A stretch of DNA of 46,062 bases from Nocardioides pelophilus (GTDB lineage Bacteria; Actinomycetota; Actinomycetes; Propionibacteriales; Nocardioidaceae): NCBI RefSeq assembly GCF_014180685.1, contig NZ_JACEHF010000015.1, positions 1 to 46,062 of the forward strand. The letters are read 5' to 3'. A program made the translations under genes and the position numbers. Under the pieces are notes generated by a model. The model saw only the letters and a list, made by a program, of their open reading frames with translations, was not told the origin of the DNA and ran no database searches. Each line of letters opens with the position of its first letter. Position 1 is the stretch's first letter. This document shows, piece after piece, positions 8,758-16,302 of this stretch.

Positions 8758-8834
8758 GGCCCCGTAGCGCAGTTGGTTAGCGCGCCGCCCTGTCACGGCG
8801 GAGGCCGCGGGTTCGAGTCCCGTCGGGGTCGCCA
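8758..8834 (+). tRNA. tRNA-Asp (GTC)
   Basis: Complete cloverleaf with acceptor GGCCCCG/CGGGGTC, D-arm, anticodon stem CCGCC/GGCGG with loop CTGTCAC (anticodon GTC), T-loop TTCGAGT, discriminator G at 8831 and an encoded CCA at 8832-8834. It has its own likely promoter (TTGGGT at 8712 and TAGAGT at 8737) and a hairpin terminator immediately after. Confidence 0.96.
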
Positions 8835-8837
8835 ATG

Positions 8838-8879
8838 AACGGCCTCTGGCCTGCGGAAACGCAGAGCCAGGGGCCGTTT
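8838..8879 (+). terminator. intrinsic terminator after tRNA-Asp
   Basis: An imperfect inverted repeat (AACGGCC-CTGGC-TGCG ... CGCA-GCCAG-GGCCGTT) with a GAAA loop and a TTT end starts 4 bases after the CCA of tRNA-Asp. Position and structure fit a rho-independent terminator with a short T tract. Confidence 0.7.
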
Positions 8880-9487
8880 GCCTTCGCCGTCGGAGTGCCA
8901 CGACAGCGGCCGTGTCCCGTCTGCGTCCCGTCCCAGCTTCGGCCGCGTGCAGCGCGACCGTGCGAGCCGCATCCACGATGCCGTGCCGTAGGAGCATTCT
9001 CACTTCACAACGCACTCGCCGACAACGTGGAAGAGGCTGAGCGCCAACAATGCGTTACGGGGGTGTTGCAGCCACCCACTTCCCCGAGGCGCCAGCGTTT
9101 AAAGAACTTCACCTGACGCTTTGTTACAAGCGACGTGAGCATGCTTAACGGCACCGCAACTCGGCTGAGTTCAAATTGAAGTGTCAATTTCCGAGCTAAC
9201 CGAAATGGACATCATCGTGGGCGTTCGCTAATACAGGAAAGGAATACAGGAAAAGGCAATCGCCATGCAGAAGGTTATTGCCGCAGTATTGCCGCCATCG
9301 CTATCCCACTCGTCGCCGGAACCGCGGTGATCGCAGCCGCTCCCGCGCCGGTACGACGACCCGAGTCGGTCGGCAGACCTCGGGGATGCGGTGGCCAAGC
9401 CACCGCGGGTCCTTCTCGCCGTCCGGGGCCTGCGCGTTCCAGCGCGGGGCGCCGGTGCCGGCTGAGCCACGGCCCTGTCGTTCGGTG
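8880..9487. other. gene-poor interval between tRNA-Asp and copC
   Basis: About 600 bases without a gene I can support. The GC content drops visibly between 9100 and 9270. The only structured element is the small disrupted signal-peptide ORF starting at 9265. The short repeat AATACAGGAAAGGAATACAGGAAA just before it doubles the sequence AATACAGGAAA. I looked for integrase remnants and for a second copy of the tRNA-Asp 3' end and found neither. Confidence 0.5.
9265..9474 (+). pseudogene. frameshifted small secreted-protein ORF (candidate)
   Basis: The ATG at 9265 has a credible RBS (AGGAAAAGG) and begins MQKVIAAV. The reading frame then continues sensibly only after a one-base shift near 9290. 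In the shifted frame the sequence reads LAAIAIPLVAGTAVIAAAPAP, a textbook signal-peptide core, whereas the unshifted frame stops after 21 residues. Beyond the signal the shifted frame becomes Arg/Gly/Pro-rich and looks non-coding. This may be a decayed secreted-protein gene or a sequencing error; it is only a suggestion. Confidence 0.35.
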
Positions 9488-9521
9488 ACTCTCGGAACTC
9501 ACTTACTCTCGGAACTCACTA
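9488..9521. repeat. tandem 17-bp repeat ahead of copC
   Basis: ACTCTCGGAACTCACTT (9488-9504) is followed directly by ACTCTCGGAACTCACTA (9505-9521), 16 of 17 bases identical. The second copy abuts the copC RBS (AGGTGG at 9521-9526). It could be a regulator-binding repeat or a slippage product; no known operator is recognised. Confidence 0.8.
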
Positions 9522-9531
9522 GGTGGAAGCA

Positions 9532-10125
9532 ATGTCGAATGCTTCAACGCGCGGATCGCATCGCCTCGCCACGGCGTTGGCAGCAACGATCGTCGCCCTC
9601 TCGTTCTTGACCACCACACTGTTCACAGCGCCGCCGGCGTCCGCGCACGCCCACTTGGTCAAGAGCTTTCCGCGTGCCGGCGCCGTGCTGGCCGCCAGCC
9701 CGTCGGAGGTGGTGCTCACCTTCGACCAGCCGATCCAGGCGTTTCCCGGAGCCAACGGCATAGTGGTGACCGGACCACGGAACAGCCACTGGGCGTGTGG
9801 TCGTGCTCGCATCGACGGGAACACCCTGACCGCCTCGATGAGCGAGGTGGGGCTCCGGGGCCGCTACCGGATCGACTACCGGGTGCTCGGAGCGGACGGT
9901 CACCCGATCACCGGCTCTGTGCCGATCCGTGTCCGGCGGACGGCATCCGCCGCGTCCACCGTGTCCGCCGCGTCCGCTGCCACCGCGATGACGGCGTTCG
10001 ACGTAGAACAGCCGCACGGTCTGGCAGCGATGCCCACGTGGCCGTGGATCGCGCTGCTGGCCGTGATCGCGGTGTGCGTCCGGGCTGCGGGTCGCCGGAC
10101 GGTGCGCCCGACGGATGCGACATGA
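9532..10125 (+). CDS. copC: CopC-domain periplasmic/exported copper-binding protein
   Basis: A 197-residue protein with a signal peptide cleaved after ASA at residue 38, so the mature chain would begin H39-A-H41. CopC proteins bind Cu(II) through the mature N-terminal His plus Asp and His of a GADGHP motif; here these are H39, D122 and H124, all present. The CopC beta-sandwich spans about residues 39-135. A linker rich in Ala/Ser follows, then one C-terminal membrane segment (about 170-187), which would display the domain outside the cell. The ATG at 9532 follows AGGTGG by 5 bases. The stop overlaps the copD start by ATGA, so CopC and CopD are translationally coupled. Copper delivery to CopD is the usual role. 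Confidence 0.88.
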   Translation: MSNASTRGSHRLATALAATIVALSFLTTTLFTAPPASAHAHLVKSFPRAGAVLAASPSEVVLTFDQPIQAFPGANGIVVTGPRNSHWACGRARIDGNTLTASMSEVGLRGRYRIDYRVLGADGHPITGSVPIRVRRTASAASTVSAASAATAMTAFDVEQPHGLAAMPTWPWIALLAVIAVCVRAAGRRTVRPTDAT

Positions 10126-11129
10126 ACGACCGTCCTCGACTCCTGCACATCTCGGCGCTTGTCGGCTCGAGTCTCGTCGTGCTTGCCTGCGGAATCCTGG
10201 TCACGCTGCCCCAGCCGGTCGTCGGCATTCCCGAGCCGTCGGTGGTGGTCCGGGCTGGGATCCCGCTGCTCCGCTGGATCGCCAACGTGTGCGCGATCGG
10301 AGCCGTGGGCTCCGTGCTGGTGTTGGTGCTCCTCGGTGAGGCTGGTCGCGGCCGTGCTCCTGCCCTGGCCCGACGTGCTTCAGCGGTAGCGGTGAGGGCC
10401 GCAGCAGTGTGGGCGGCCGCCGCGCTGCTGGGTCTCTGGTTCAACGCAGCGGAGCTCTCGCTCCGTCAGCTCTGGCTGCCGGTCGGCGGCGTGCTCGACT
10501 ACGGCGGAAACGTCAGCCTCGGTGTCGCTCTGCTGACCAGCGCCGGGTCGGCGGGAGCGTTGACCGCCTACTCGGTTGCCCGCTTGCGGCGGCCATCGCT
10601 GCCGCCGGCGCTGGGTTTGCTGATCGCGCTGCCGGGCCTGACGGCCGTGTCGATGAGCGGGCACGCTTCGCAGGGAGCACCGCCGTGGCTGCTGATGACG
10701 GCCAGCGCCCTCCACGTGACCGGAGCGGCACTCTGGGTGGGCGGACTGGCGATCACCTCTCTGATCGTCAGCGCCGACCGGAAGGCGCTGTCCGTCGTAC
10801 TTCCCCGGTTCTCGCATGTCGCCGGGGCGAGTTTCGCGCTGGTGGGGGTCAGCGGCCTGTTGTTGGCCGCGACCCGGCTGACCGGCGACGTGACGCCGTC
10901 CCTCGGAGCGGCAGTCGAGGCGTTGACAGGGACCGGTGCCGGCTGGCTGGTCATGGGCAAGCTCGCCTGCATGGGCCTGCTGGGCTGCTCGGGGGCGTAC
11001 ATCCGTGCTGCCGTCGTCGGCCGGGTGGCGCGCCAGCAGCCCACGCCGCTCACCGCGTGGGCCGGGCTCGAGCTCGCCTTGATGGCGGTCGCGGTCTCGC
11101 TGGCGACGGCGCTCGGGCGTCCCCTCTAG
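10122..11129 (+). CDS. copD: CopD-family copper transport membrane protein
   Basis: A 335-residue polytopic protein with about eight to nine hydrophobic segments, matching CopD/YcnJ-type copper resistance permeases. The conserved His-bearing region is visible as MSGHASQGAP followed by ALHVTGAALWVGGLA near residues 175-210. CopD is thought to move copper into the cytoplasm together with CopC, often to supply cuproenzymes rather than for resistance. The ATG at 10122 overlaps the copC stop. A strong hairpin terminator lies 44 bases after the stop, so copC-copD probably forms a two-gene transcript. Confidence 0.85.
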   Translation: MNDRPRLLHISALVGSSLVVLACGILVTLPQPVVGIPEPSVVVRAGIPLLRWIANVCAIGAVGSVLVLVLLGEAGRGRAPALARRASAVAVRAAAVWAAAALLGLWFNAAELSLRQLWLPVGGVLDYGGNVSLGVALLTSAGSAGALTAYSVARLRRPSLPPALGLLIALPGLTAVSMSGHASQGAPPWLLMTASALHVTGAALWVGGLAITSLIVSADRKALSVVLPRFSHVAGASFALVGVSGLLLAATRLTGDVTPSLGAAVEALTGTGAGWLVMGKLACMGLLGCSGAYIRAAVVGRVARQQPTPLTAWAGLELALMAVAVSLATALGRPL

Positions 11130-11172
11130 GCGAATCGTCGACCTACTCAATGCGGGCAAGCAGCCCGTCCTG

Positions 11173-11204
11173 CCAAGAGAGCCCGGAGAACCGGGCTCTC
11201 TTGG
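11173..11204 (+). terminator. intrinsic terminator after copCD
   Basis: A perfect 14-base inverted repeat (CCAAGAGAGCCCGG, 11173-11186, and its complement 11191-11204) encloses the loop AGAA. Only a short T-rich stretch follows, but the stem is strong and sits just after copD. Confidence 0.8.
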
Positions 11205-11469
11205 CCATTTGCTTCGGATCTCCGCAGAAAGAGAAGGGCATGGGGGCGCCTGAGGCCGGACGAAATGTACTTATTGAGAACGGCCCGAGCGACTGGCGTC
11301 ACATCTCCTCCCTCGCCTTGAATGCGTTAGTGAGGGCGTTTTTACGATGAGGTAGCACCCAGCACCCAGGGTCCTAACAAGCGCAGGATCTTATGGTCCT
11401 AACTCCACGGGGAGGGGAATTGTCACAGTGGAGCTCGGAATCCAATGTGCGAAAGAGAGATGCATTTTC
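11205..11469 (+). other. leader/promoter region of the propeller gene
   Basis: Lower in GC than its surroundings. It holds a weak hairpin ending in CGTTTTTA (about 11310-11344; CCCTC pairs with GAGGG) that may be a second terminator. It also holds a direct repeat GGTCCTAAC at 11370-11378 and 11395-11403, 25 bases apart start to start, which could be an operator. GGGGAGGGG at 11409 could serve an alternative GTG start at 11428. No gene is supported here. Confidence 0.45.
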
Positions 11470-13770
11470 ATGTCTGAATCTGCTCCCAAAGACTTCTTGA
11501 CGACCAGGAAGCGACGACGTCGGCTCGGCGCAGTGGCGGCGGTGGTGGCCTCGGCGATCACAGCGACGAGTCTGCCCACGATGCCCGCAGCAGGCCAGCA
11601 GCCGATCGGGGTGGGCCCGCTCCCCATCACCTTCGACCTGACCGACGAGAACGGAGGATGGTTCGACTCCGGTCTCAACCTCTTCGGCAGCAAGTCCCTC
11701 GCGGTCGCCGTGCTCCCCCGGGTCGCTGTGGGCGGAGTTCCCGAAGTCGGTGGCCCCGTCCTGCCGGCTGACGGGTCCTTGCTGAAGAACGTCATCGGCG
11801 GGCTCGGAGGGCTCCTCGGCGGTAAGGGCGGCTCGACCGACCCCCTGGCCCTCGGCTCGACCCTGGCCGCCGTGCAGGGCATCGCGAAGTCCTCGCCTGA
11901 GGCGGCCAGCAAGGCCGCCGAGGCCGAGGATCTGATCGGCCAGCTCAAGGCGACCGTCGCCGACATGCCGGCGGGCGCGCCGCTCGACCTGGCCTCGCTG
12001 CCGGTCGGCGTCGACCTGATGGGGGTCCTGGACTCCCTCGCGGAGTTCGCGGTCGAGGGGCCTCCGGTCTCCGTCACGTTCAACGTGGACCCGGCCAAGT
12101 CGGAGGGGGTCCGCAACCCGATCGGGCTGATCGCCCCGGAGGGGGCGGACGGGTTCCCGTACATGGACGCTGGAGGCGCCTTCTTCGGCGAGAAGACGAT
12201 CCAGCTCACCGAGCCGGGGCTGTACGCGTTCACCGACTCGGTCGCGCCGTACATGCTCGGCGCGGTTGTCGTCGACGACCCGCTCACGCTGGGTCTCGAC
12301 TTCGGCGAGAACCTGGTGGTCAACGGCAAGCCCGAGCCGGTTCCGTCGAACGCCGACATCATCCAGCGGCTGGTGAACGCCTTCTTCACCATCACCAACC
12401 CGAACAACTGGCAGCAGTTCAGCGCCACCAAGGACGTGCTCTGGAACCCGGTCCAGCCGCCCGCCCCGATCCTGCAACACGGCGCAGACGGCAACCCGGT
12501 GCTGATCCCGAACCTGGACGCGTACTACGACGAGAAGTTCGGGTACCCGAGGACGTTGCCCAAGTTGAAGGCGCCGACCACTCCCGGCGTGGGTGAGGTC
12601 TGGGTAGCCACTCAGATGGAGGACTACGCAGGGAAGGAGAAGCACGGCTCCATCACGTCGATCAACGTCGAGGACTGGACGATCGATCGGAAGATCGCAG
12701 CCCCCGAGATCAACATGAACAACGTCCACAACATGTGGTCGGACAAGAACTACCAGTACTTGTACGGGAACGAGTGGTTCGACAACGAGACCGACGTGTT
12801 CGACCGGAAGACCGGCAAGTTCGTACGGAGCCTCGAGGTCGGGCCCAACCCGGCGCACGTGATGACCCGTCCGGGCAACGACAACCTGACGATCGGCGTC
12901 AACGCTGGGACGGACATCGTCGAGGCGGCACCGGGCGCCACGAAGATCGTCCAGCGCGTCCACGTCGACCCGGACAGCGGCATCACCCCGCACCCGCACG
13001 CGCACTGGACCAGCCATGACGGCAAGACGGTCGTCGCGCCGAACACGATGACCGACGAGGCCGTCATCGTCGACCTGGACTCGGGGGCCGTCAGGCACGA
13101 GCCGGTCGGGGCGTTCCCGATCGCCACGTCGATGACGCCGGACTCGAAGAAGGCGTACCTGTCCAACTTCCTGGGCATGAGCGTGTCGTGCGTGTCGCTG
13201 GAGGAGGACGCGTGTGCGACCCCCGACGGCGGTGTGGCCAAGAACTCCACGATCGACCTGTGGGAGAACTACGACCCGCAGACCGGTCCCGAGGCGGGCA
13301 AGTCGTGGGGCGGACTGACCATCCAGCTCCCGGTGAGCCCGGACGGCAAGGCGCTGCTGGCAGTGAACACCCTGTCCCAGACGGTCAACGTGATCGACCC
13401 GAAGACGAACAAGGTGATCAAGGATCTGCCGTGCAACGCCGGTTGCCACGGCGCCAACTTCGGCGCCAAGCAGGGTGGCGGCTACTACGCCTACGTCTCC
13501 AACAAGTTCTCGAACGCCATGCAGATCATCGACATCGACCCGAACAACGATGGCGACATCTCGGATGCCACCATCGCCGGCCAGCTGCCGCTGGGGCCGA
13601 TGTCGGACACCAAGATGGACGACGTGCTCGTCGCCCACCCCGGTGTGGGTGGACAGGGCGTCCTCGCCCTCCCGCTGGTCTACAACGGCTGGTCGCAGGA
13701 GATCCCTGAGGCCTGGCGAGAGGACCTGACCTGCGAGCAGATCAACCCGATCGACGAGGCGGCCTGCTGA
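11470..13770 (+). CDS. secreted protein with cupredoxin-like and YncE/N2OR-like propeller domains
   Basis: A 766-residue exported protein. A basic KRRRR stretch precedes a hydrophobic signal core ending near PAAGQQ. Residues 199-272 resemble a cupredoxin: the segment LTEPGLYAFTDSVAPYMLGAVVV aligns with the usual Cys-His-Met copper loop but Cys and His are absent, leaving only Met. From about residue 375 to the end, repeated blade-like strands (GEVWVATQ, GSITSINVEDWTI, ETDVFDRKTGKFV, EAVIVDLDSGAV, QTVNVIDPKTNKV) suggest a seven-bladed propeller like YncE or nitrous-oxide reductase. Candidate ligands are H420, H463, H508-x-H510-x-H512 and C655-x3-C659-H660. Start: the ATG at 11470; a GTG at 11428 is possible. 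The flanking copCD genes suggest a copper role. Function unknown. Confidence 0.75.
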   Translation: MSESAPKDFLTTRKRRRRLGAVAAVVASAITATSLPTMPAAGQQPIGVGPLPITFDLTDENGGWFDSGLNLFGSKSLAVAVLPRVAVGGVPEVGGPVLPADGSLLKNVIGGLGGLLGGKGGSTDPLALGSTLAAVQGIAKSSPEAASKAAEAEDLIGQLKATVADMPAGAPLDLASLPVGVDLMGVLDSLAEFAVEGPPVSVTFNVDPAKSEGVRNPIGLIAPEGADGFPYMDAGGAFFGEKTIQLTEPGLYAFTDSVAPYMLGAVVVDDPLTLGLDFGENLVVNGKPEPVPSNADIIQRLVNAFFTITNPNNWQQFSATKDVLWNPVQPPAPILQHGADGNPVLIPNLDAYYDEKFGYPRTLPKLKAPTTPGVGEVWVATQMEDYAGKEKHGSITSINVEDWTIDRKIAAPEINMNNVHNMWSDKNYQYLYGNEWFDNETDVFDRKTGKFVRSLEVGPNPAHVMTRPGNDNLTIGVNAGTDIVEAAPGATKIVQRVHVDPDSGITPHPHAHWTSHDGKTVVAPNTMTDEAVIVDLDSGAVRHEPVGAFPIATSMTPDSKKAYLSNFLGMSVSCVSLEEDACATPDGGVAKNSTIDLWENYDPQTGPEAGKSWGGLTIQLPVSPDGKALLAVNTLSQTVNVIDPKTNKVIKDLPCNAGCHGANFGAKQGGGYYAYVSNKFSNAMQIIDIDPNNDGDISDATIAGQLPLGPMSDTKMDDVLVAHPGVGGQGVLALPLVYNGWSQEIPEAWREDLTCEQINPIDEAAC

Positions 13771-13790
13771 TCGCCACCTGACACACCACC

Positions 13791-13832
13791 GACGGTCCGG
13801 GGCTGTGCAGCGCAGCACAGCCTCGGACCGTC
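13791..13832 (+). terminator. 18-bp hairpin between the propeller gene and the CopCD fusion
   Basis: Arms 13791-13808 (GACGGTCCGGGGCTGTGC) and 13815-13832 pair over 18 positions with one G-T pair around a 6-base loop. It lies 20 bases after the propeller stop and 24 bases before the next start. No T tract follows, so it may attenuate or protect the transcript rather than fully terminate it. Confidence 0.65.
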
Positions 13833-13856
13833 TCCGCCTCGAGAGGAGGCTCGCTG

Positions 13857-15122
13857 ATGACGGCGCAGGAGACCCGCCCACAGGCTGCCACCACCCCAAC
13901 CCGCCCCAGGCTCCGTCGGCGCGTGATCGGGCTGGTCGTGCTGGTCGCGGCCTGCTGGGGAGTGTTGCTCACGGTGCTGCCGTCGCCGTCCGGTGACCCC
14001 GTGCTGGTCTCGTTGAGCCCGAGGGACGGCGAGACGGTCACGTCTCCCGACGAGGTCCGGATCACGTTCGACCGGCCTGTCCCCGCGGAGCTCGCGACGG
14101 TCCAGATGACCAGTCCCGCAGGCGAGCAGATCGTGTCGAGCCGCCCGTACAACCCGCCGGAGGCCGACGACACGATTGCCGTGCCGATGCCGAAGACCCG
14201 CTACGAGGGGATCTACACGGTCATCTGGGCGGTGCCGTCCAGCACCCTCGAACCGATGGTCGGGTCGTCGACCTTCTCCGTGTTCTCGGCGGCGAGGTTC
14301 ACCGCGGCCCCCGGGCTCGTCGTCGACCGCGACCCGGTCGTCGTCACGGTGTACACCGTGGCGGGAATCCTCGCGACAGCCGCCCTGGTGCTCGGTGTCG
14401 GGACCGTCTTCGTGCTCGGGGTCGCCTGGCCTGAGGGCGCCCGCCGCCGGGGATCGCGCCGCTTGCTCCTGTGCACCTGGGTGACCATGGTGCTGGCGAC
14501 GCTCGTGTCCCTGCTCTCGTTCGGCGGCTACGCCGCCCGGACCTCGCTCGGTGACGCGTTCGACCCGGAGCTCCTCGCCGGGACGGTCGAGTCGGACATC
14601 GGGGCGGCGCTCTTGGCCAGGCTGCTCATCCTGCTGCCGCTCACGCTCGGCTTCTGGCAGCTCCTGCAGAGCGTGCCCGCCCGGACCTCGGTCGAGCGCG
14701 GCGTGGCCGCGGCGACGGTGCTCGGTGCCGCCTCGGCGTTGGCGGCCGCCTGGGTCTTCGCCCGCCCCCATGCACCGGAGGGACCGGGGCCACTCAGCCT
14801 GGTCGCGGGCATCACGCTCCTGCTCGCGGCTGCGGTCGGTGTCGGCGCCGCGGTGATGCAGTGGACTGTCCTGCGTCGGGCCGGTGGACAGGGGTCGCCC
14901 GCCGCGCGGCTGCTTGCCCGATTCATGCCGGTAGCCGGTGCCGTGCTGCTGCTCGCGGCGACCACGACCGGCGGCTGGCCGCTGATCGCGTGCGGCGCGC
15001 TGGCGGTGGTGATTGTCGGCACGGGGGTGACACCGCTGTACCGGGAGCGGCGGCGCAGTTCCGACCCTGAGGAATGCGACGGCCGGCGGGACAAGCCCGC
15101 TCGCCGTGAGCGGAGTCCCTGA
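13857..15122 (+). CDS. CopC-CopD fusion protein with degenerate metal sites
   Basis: A 421-residue membrane protein. An N-terminal anchor (residues 23-42) leads into a CopC-like beta-sandwich (about 46-150: VLVSLSPRDGETVTSPDEVRITFDRPV). About seven more membrane segments follow that resemble CopD. The CopC ligands are missing: there is no His at the domain start, and the expected ADGHP motif is replaced by PSSTLEPMVGSS. In the CopD half one His survives (FARPHAPEG) while the second, in the ALH-type helix, is replaced by hydrophobic residues. The ATG at 13857 follows GAGAGGAGG. It lies 86 bases after the propeller gene on the same strand. A transport, structural or partner role with the propeller protein is inference. 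Confidence 0.78.
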   Translation: MTAQETRPQAATTPTRPRLRRRVIGLVVLVAACWGVLLTVLPSPSGDPVLVSLSPRDGETVTSPDEVRITFDRPVPAELATVQMTSPAGEQIVSSRPYNPPEADDTIAVPMPKTRYEGIYTVIWAVPSSTLEPMVGSSTFSVFSAARFTAAPGLVVDRDPVVVTVYTVAGILATAALVLGVGTVFVLGVAWPEGARRRGSRRLLLCTWVTMVLATLVSLLSFGGYAARTSLGDAFDPELLAGTVESDIGAALLARLLILLPLTLGFWQLLQSVPARTSVERGVAAATVLGAASALAAAWVFARPHAPEGPGPLSLVAGITLLLAAAVGVGAAVMQWTVLRRAGGQGSPAARLLARFMPVAGAVLLLAATTTGGWPLIACGALAVVIVGTGVTPLYRERRRSSDPEECDGRRDKPARRERSP

Positions 15123-15218
15123 CGCAAGGAGCCCTGTGCGATCGCAGCGAGGCGCGATGAACCGTGGGTTCCCCGGTCGTCCGGCGGCCGGCGCGAGCCT
15201 GGAGACCGGTCCGGCAGA

Positions 15219-15584
15219 ATGGTTGTCGTGCCGGTCGAGATGGATGCCGAACGCTTCGACGCCCTGGTCGCCGAGGCGCTCGACGAGATCCCCGACGAGA
15301 TCGCGATGCTGGTGCGCAACGTCGTCGTCCTGGTCGAGGAGGAGCCACCCGAGGACGAGCCGGACGACCTGCTCGGGCTCTACGACGGCGTCGCGCTGAC
15401 CGAGCGCGACAGCTCGCTCATCCCGCAGCTCCCCGACCGGATCTTCCTGTTCCGCGGCCCCCTGCTCGACATGTGCGACGACGAGGACGACCTGGTCGAG
15501 GAGATCCGGATCACCGTGGTGCACGAGATCGCCCACCACTTCGGGATCGACGATGCCCGCCTGCACGAGCTGGGCTACGCCTAG
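15219..15584 (+). CDS. metallopeptidase-like protein (zincin, HExxH)
   Basis: A 121-residue protein of the small cytosolic zincin-like family seen throughout actinobacteria (EMDAERFDALVAEALDEIPDEIA at the start, then LYDG and RIFLFRGPL). The zinc motif HEIAHHFGIDDARLHELGY, with HExxH followed by a downstream Asp, sits near the C-terminus. The substrate is unknown. The ATG at 15219 lacks a clear RBS; a GTG at 15228 would be three residues shorter. Its stop codon overlaps the stop of the convergent crcB gene by four bases. Confidence 0.8.
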   Translation: MVVVPVEMDAERFDALVAEALDEIPDEIAMLVRNVVVLVEEEPPEDEPDDLLGLYDGVALTERDSSLIPQLPDRIFLFRGPLLDMCDDEDDLVEEIRITVVHEIAHHFGIDDARLHELGYA

Positions 15585-15913
15585 GCCGCCAGCCAGTAGC
15601 CGAGTCCGACCGCCGCCAGACCCAGGCCGATCGTGAGGACGACGTACGGCGCACCGCGGCGCGGGCCGAGGTCCCGTGCCTGTACGGCGAACGAGGAGTA
15701 GGTCGACATGCCTCCGCAGAAGCCGGTGGCGACCAGCGCGTAGGCCGACCCGTCGACCGACCAGCCGACGCAGAGCCCCAGCAGCAGGGAGGCGCCCGTG
15801 TTGGCGATGACCGTCCCGGTGTGGAACCGGCCGTCGAGGACCTTGCCGAGGGCGAACCGCAGCGGCGCGCCGACCGCACCGCCGAGCGCCACCCACAGCA
15901 CCGTCACGCTCAC
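15581..15913 (-). CDS. crcB: fluoride channel CrcB/Fluc subunit (second of a pair)
   Basis: A 110-residue, four-helix membrane protein. Landmarks of the Fluc family are GGAVGAPLRFALG near the start, the pore-lining TVIANTGASLLLG (the N of the family's TxxxNxxG motif) and GFCGGMSTYSSFAVQA, which corresponds to GxxGGxTTFSTF. Fluc channels are dual-topology dimers that expel fluoride; in many actinobacteria two paralogous subunits form a heterodimer. The GTG start at 15913 overlaps the stop of the upstream crcB by GTGA, which fixes the start and implies coupling. Confidence 0.9.
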   Translation of the reverse strand: MSVTVLWVALGGAVGAPLRFALGKVLDGRFHTGTVIANTGASLLLGLCVGWSVDGSAYALVATGFCGGMSTYSSFAVQARDLGPRRGAPYVVLTIGLGLAAVGLGYWLAA

Positions 15914-16302
15914 AGCTCGTCCTCCTCGGGCAGCGGCGGGGCGTGGCGCCCGACGAAGGTGACAGCGAGCAGGCACGCTCCGAGGGTGCCGACCAGGTAG
16001 CCCGCCGCGAGCACGCTGTCGCCGGCAGCGAGCATCGCCCTGCCCTGCTCGCTCGTCGCCGAGAAGGTGGTGAAGCCACCGAGGACGCCCGGGCCCAGCG
16101 CGGCTGCCCACGTTGCCGATCGCCGGACGAACGGCAGCAGCTCGAGGCCGGCCAGCAGCGAGCAGCCGACCACGTTGATCGTGAAGGTGGTCCAGGGGAA
16201 GCCGGCACCGTCGGACGCGAGCTCGCCGCACAGGTAGCGGAGTACGGCGCCCGCGGACCCGCCGGCCGCGACCGCGAGCAGTAGCCGCGGCGCAGGGATC
16301 AC
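15910..16302 (-). CDS. crcB: fluoride channel CrcB/Fluc subunit (first of a pair)
   Basis: A 130-residue membrane protein with four helices and the family motifs GGSAGAVLRYLCGE, TTFTINVVGCSLLAG and GVLGGFTTFSATSEQG. It is the partner of the crcB directly downstream; antiparallel heterodimerisation is the likely arrangement. The GTG start at 16302 overlaps the stop of the ATP-binding protein gene by GTGA, so three genes form a tightly coupled operon. The C-terminal 15 residues are soluble and acidic (PPLPEEDEL). Confidence 0.9.
   Translation of the reverse strand: MIPAPRLLLAVAAGGSAGAVLRYLCGELASDGAGFPWTTFTINVVGCSLLAGLELLPFVRRSATWAAALGPGVLGGFTTFSATSEQGRAMLAAGDSVLAAGYLVGTLGACLLAVTFVGRHAPPLPEEDEL

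Noticed and set aside
8835..9116. 93-residue open frame after tRNA-Asp
   Set aside because: It begins inside the tRNA terminator, has no RBS and reads as non-coding, with scattered Pro/Arg/Cys.
8824..9531. Attachment-site duplication from an element integrated in tRNA-Asp
   Set aside because: No second copy of the tRNA 3' end and no integrase gene were seen in the window.
11374..13899. Very long open frame antisense to the propeller gene
   Set aside because: It mirrors the codon bias of the real gene, is Val/Arg/Asp-rich without any recognisable domain, and has no RBS. Such shadows are common at this GC content.
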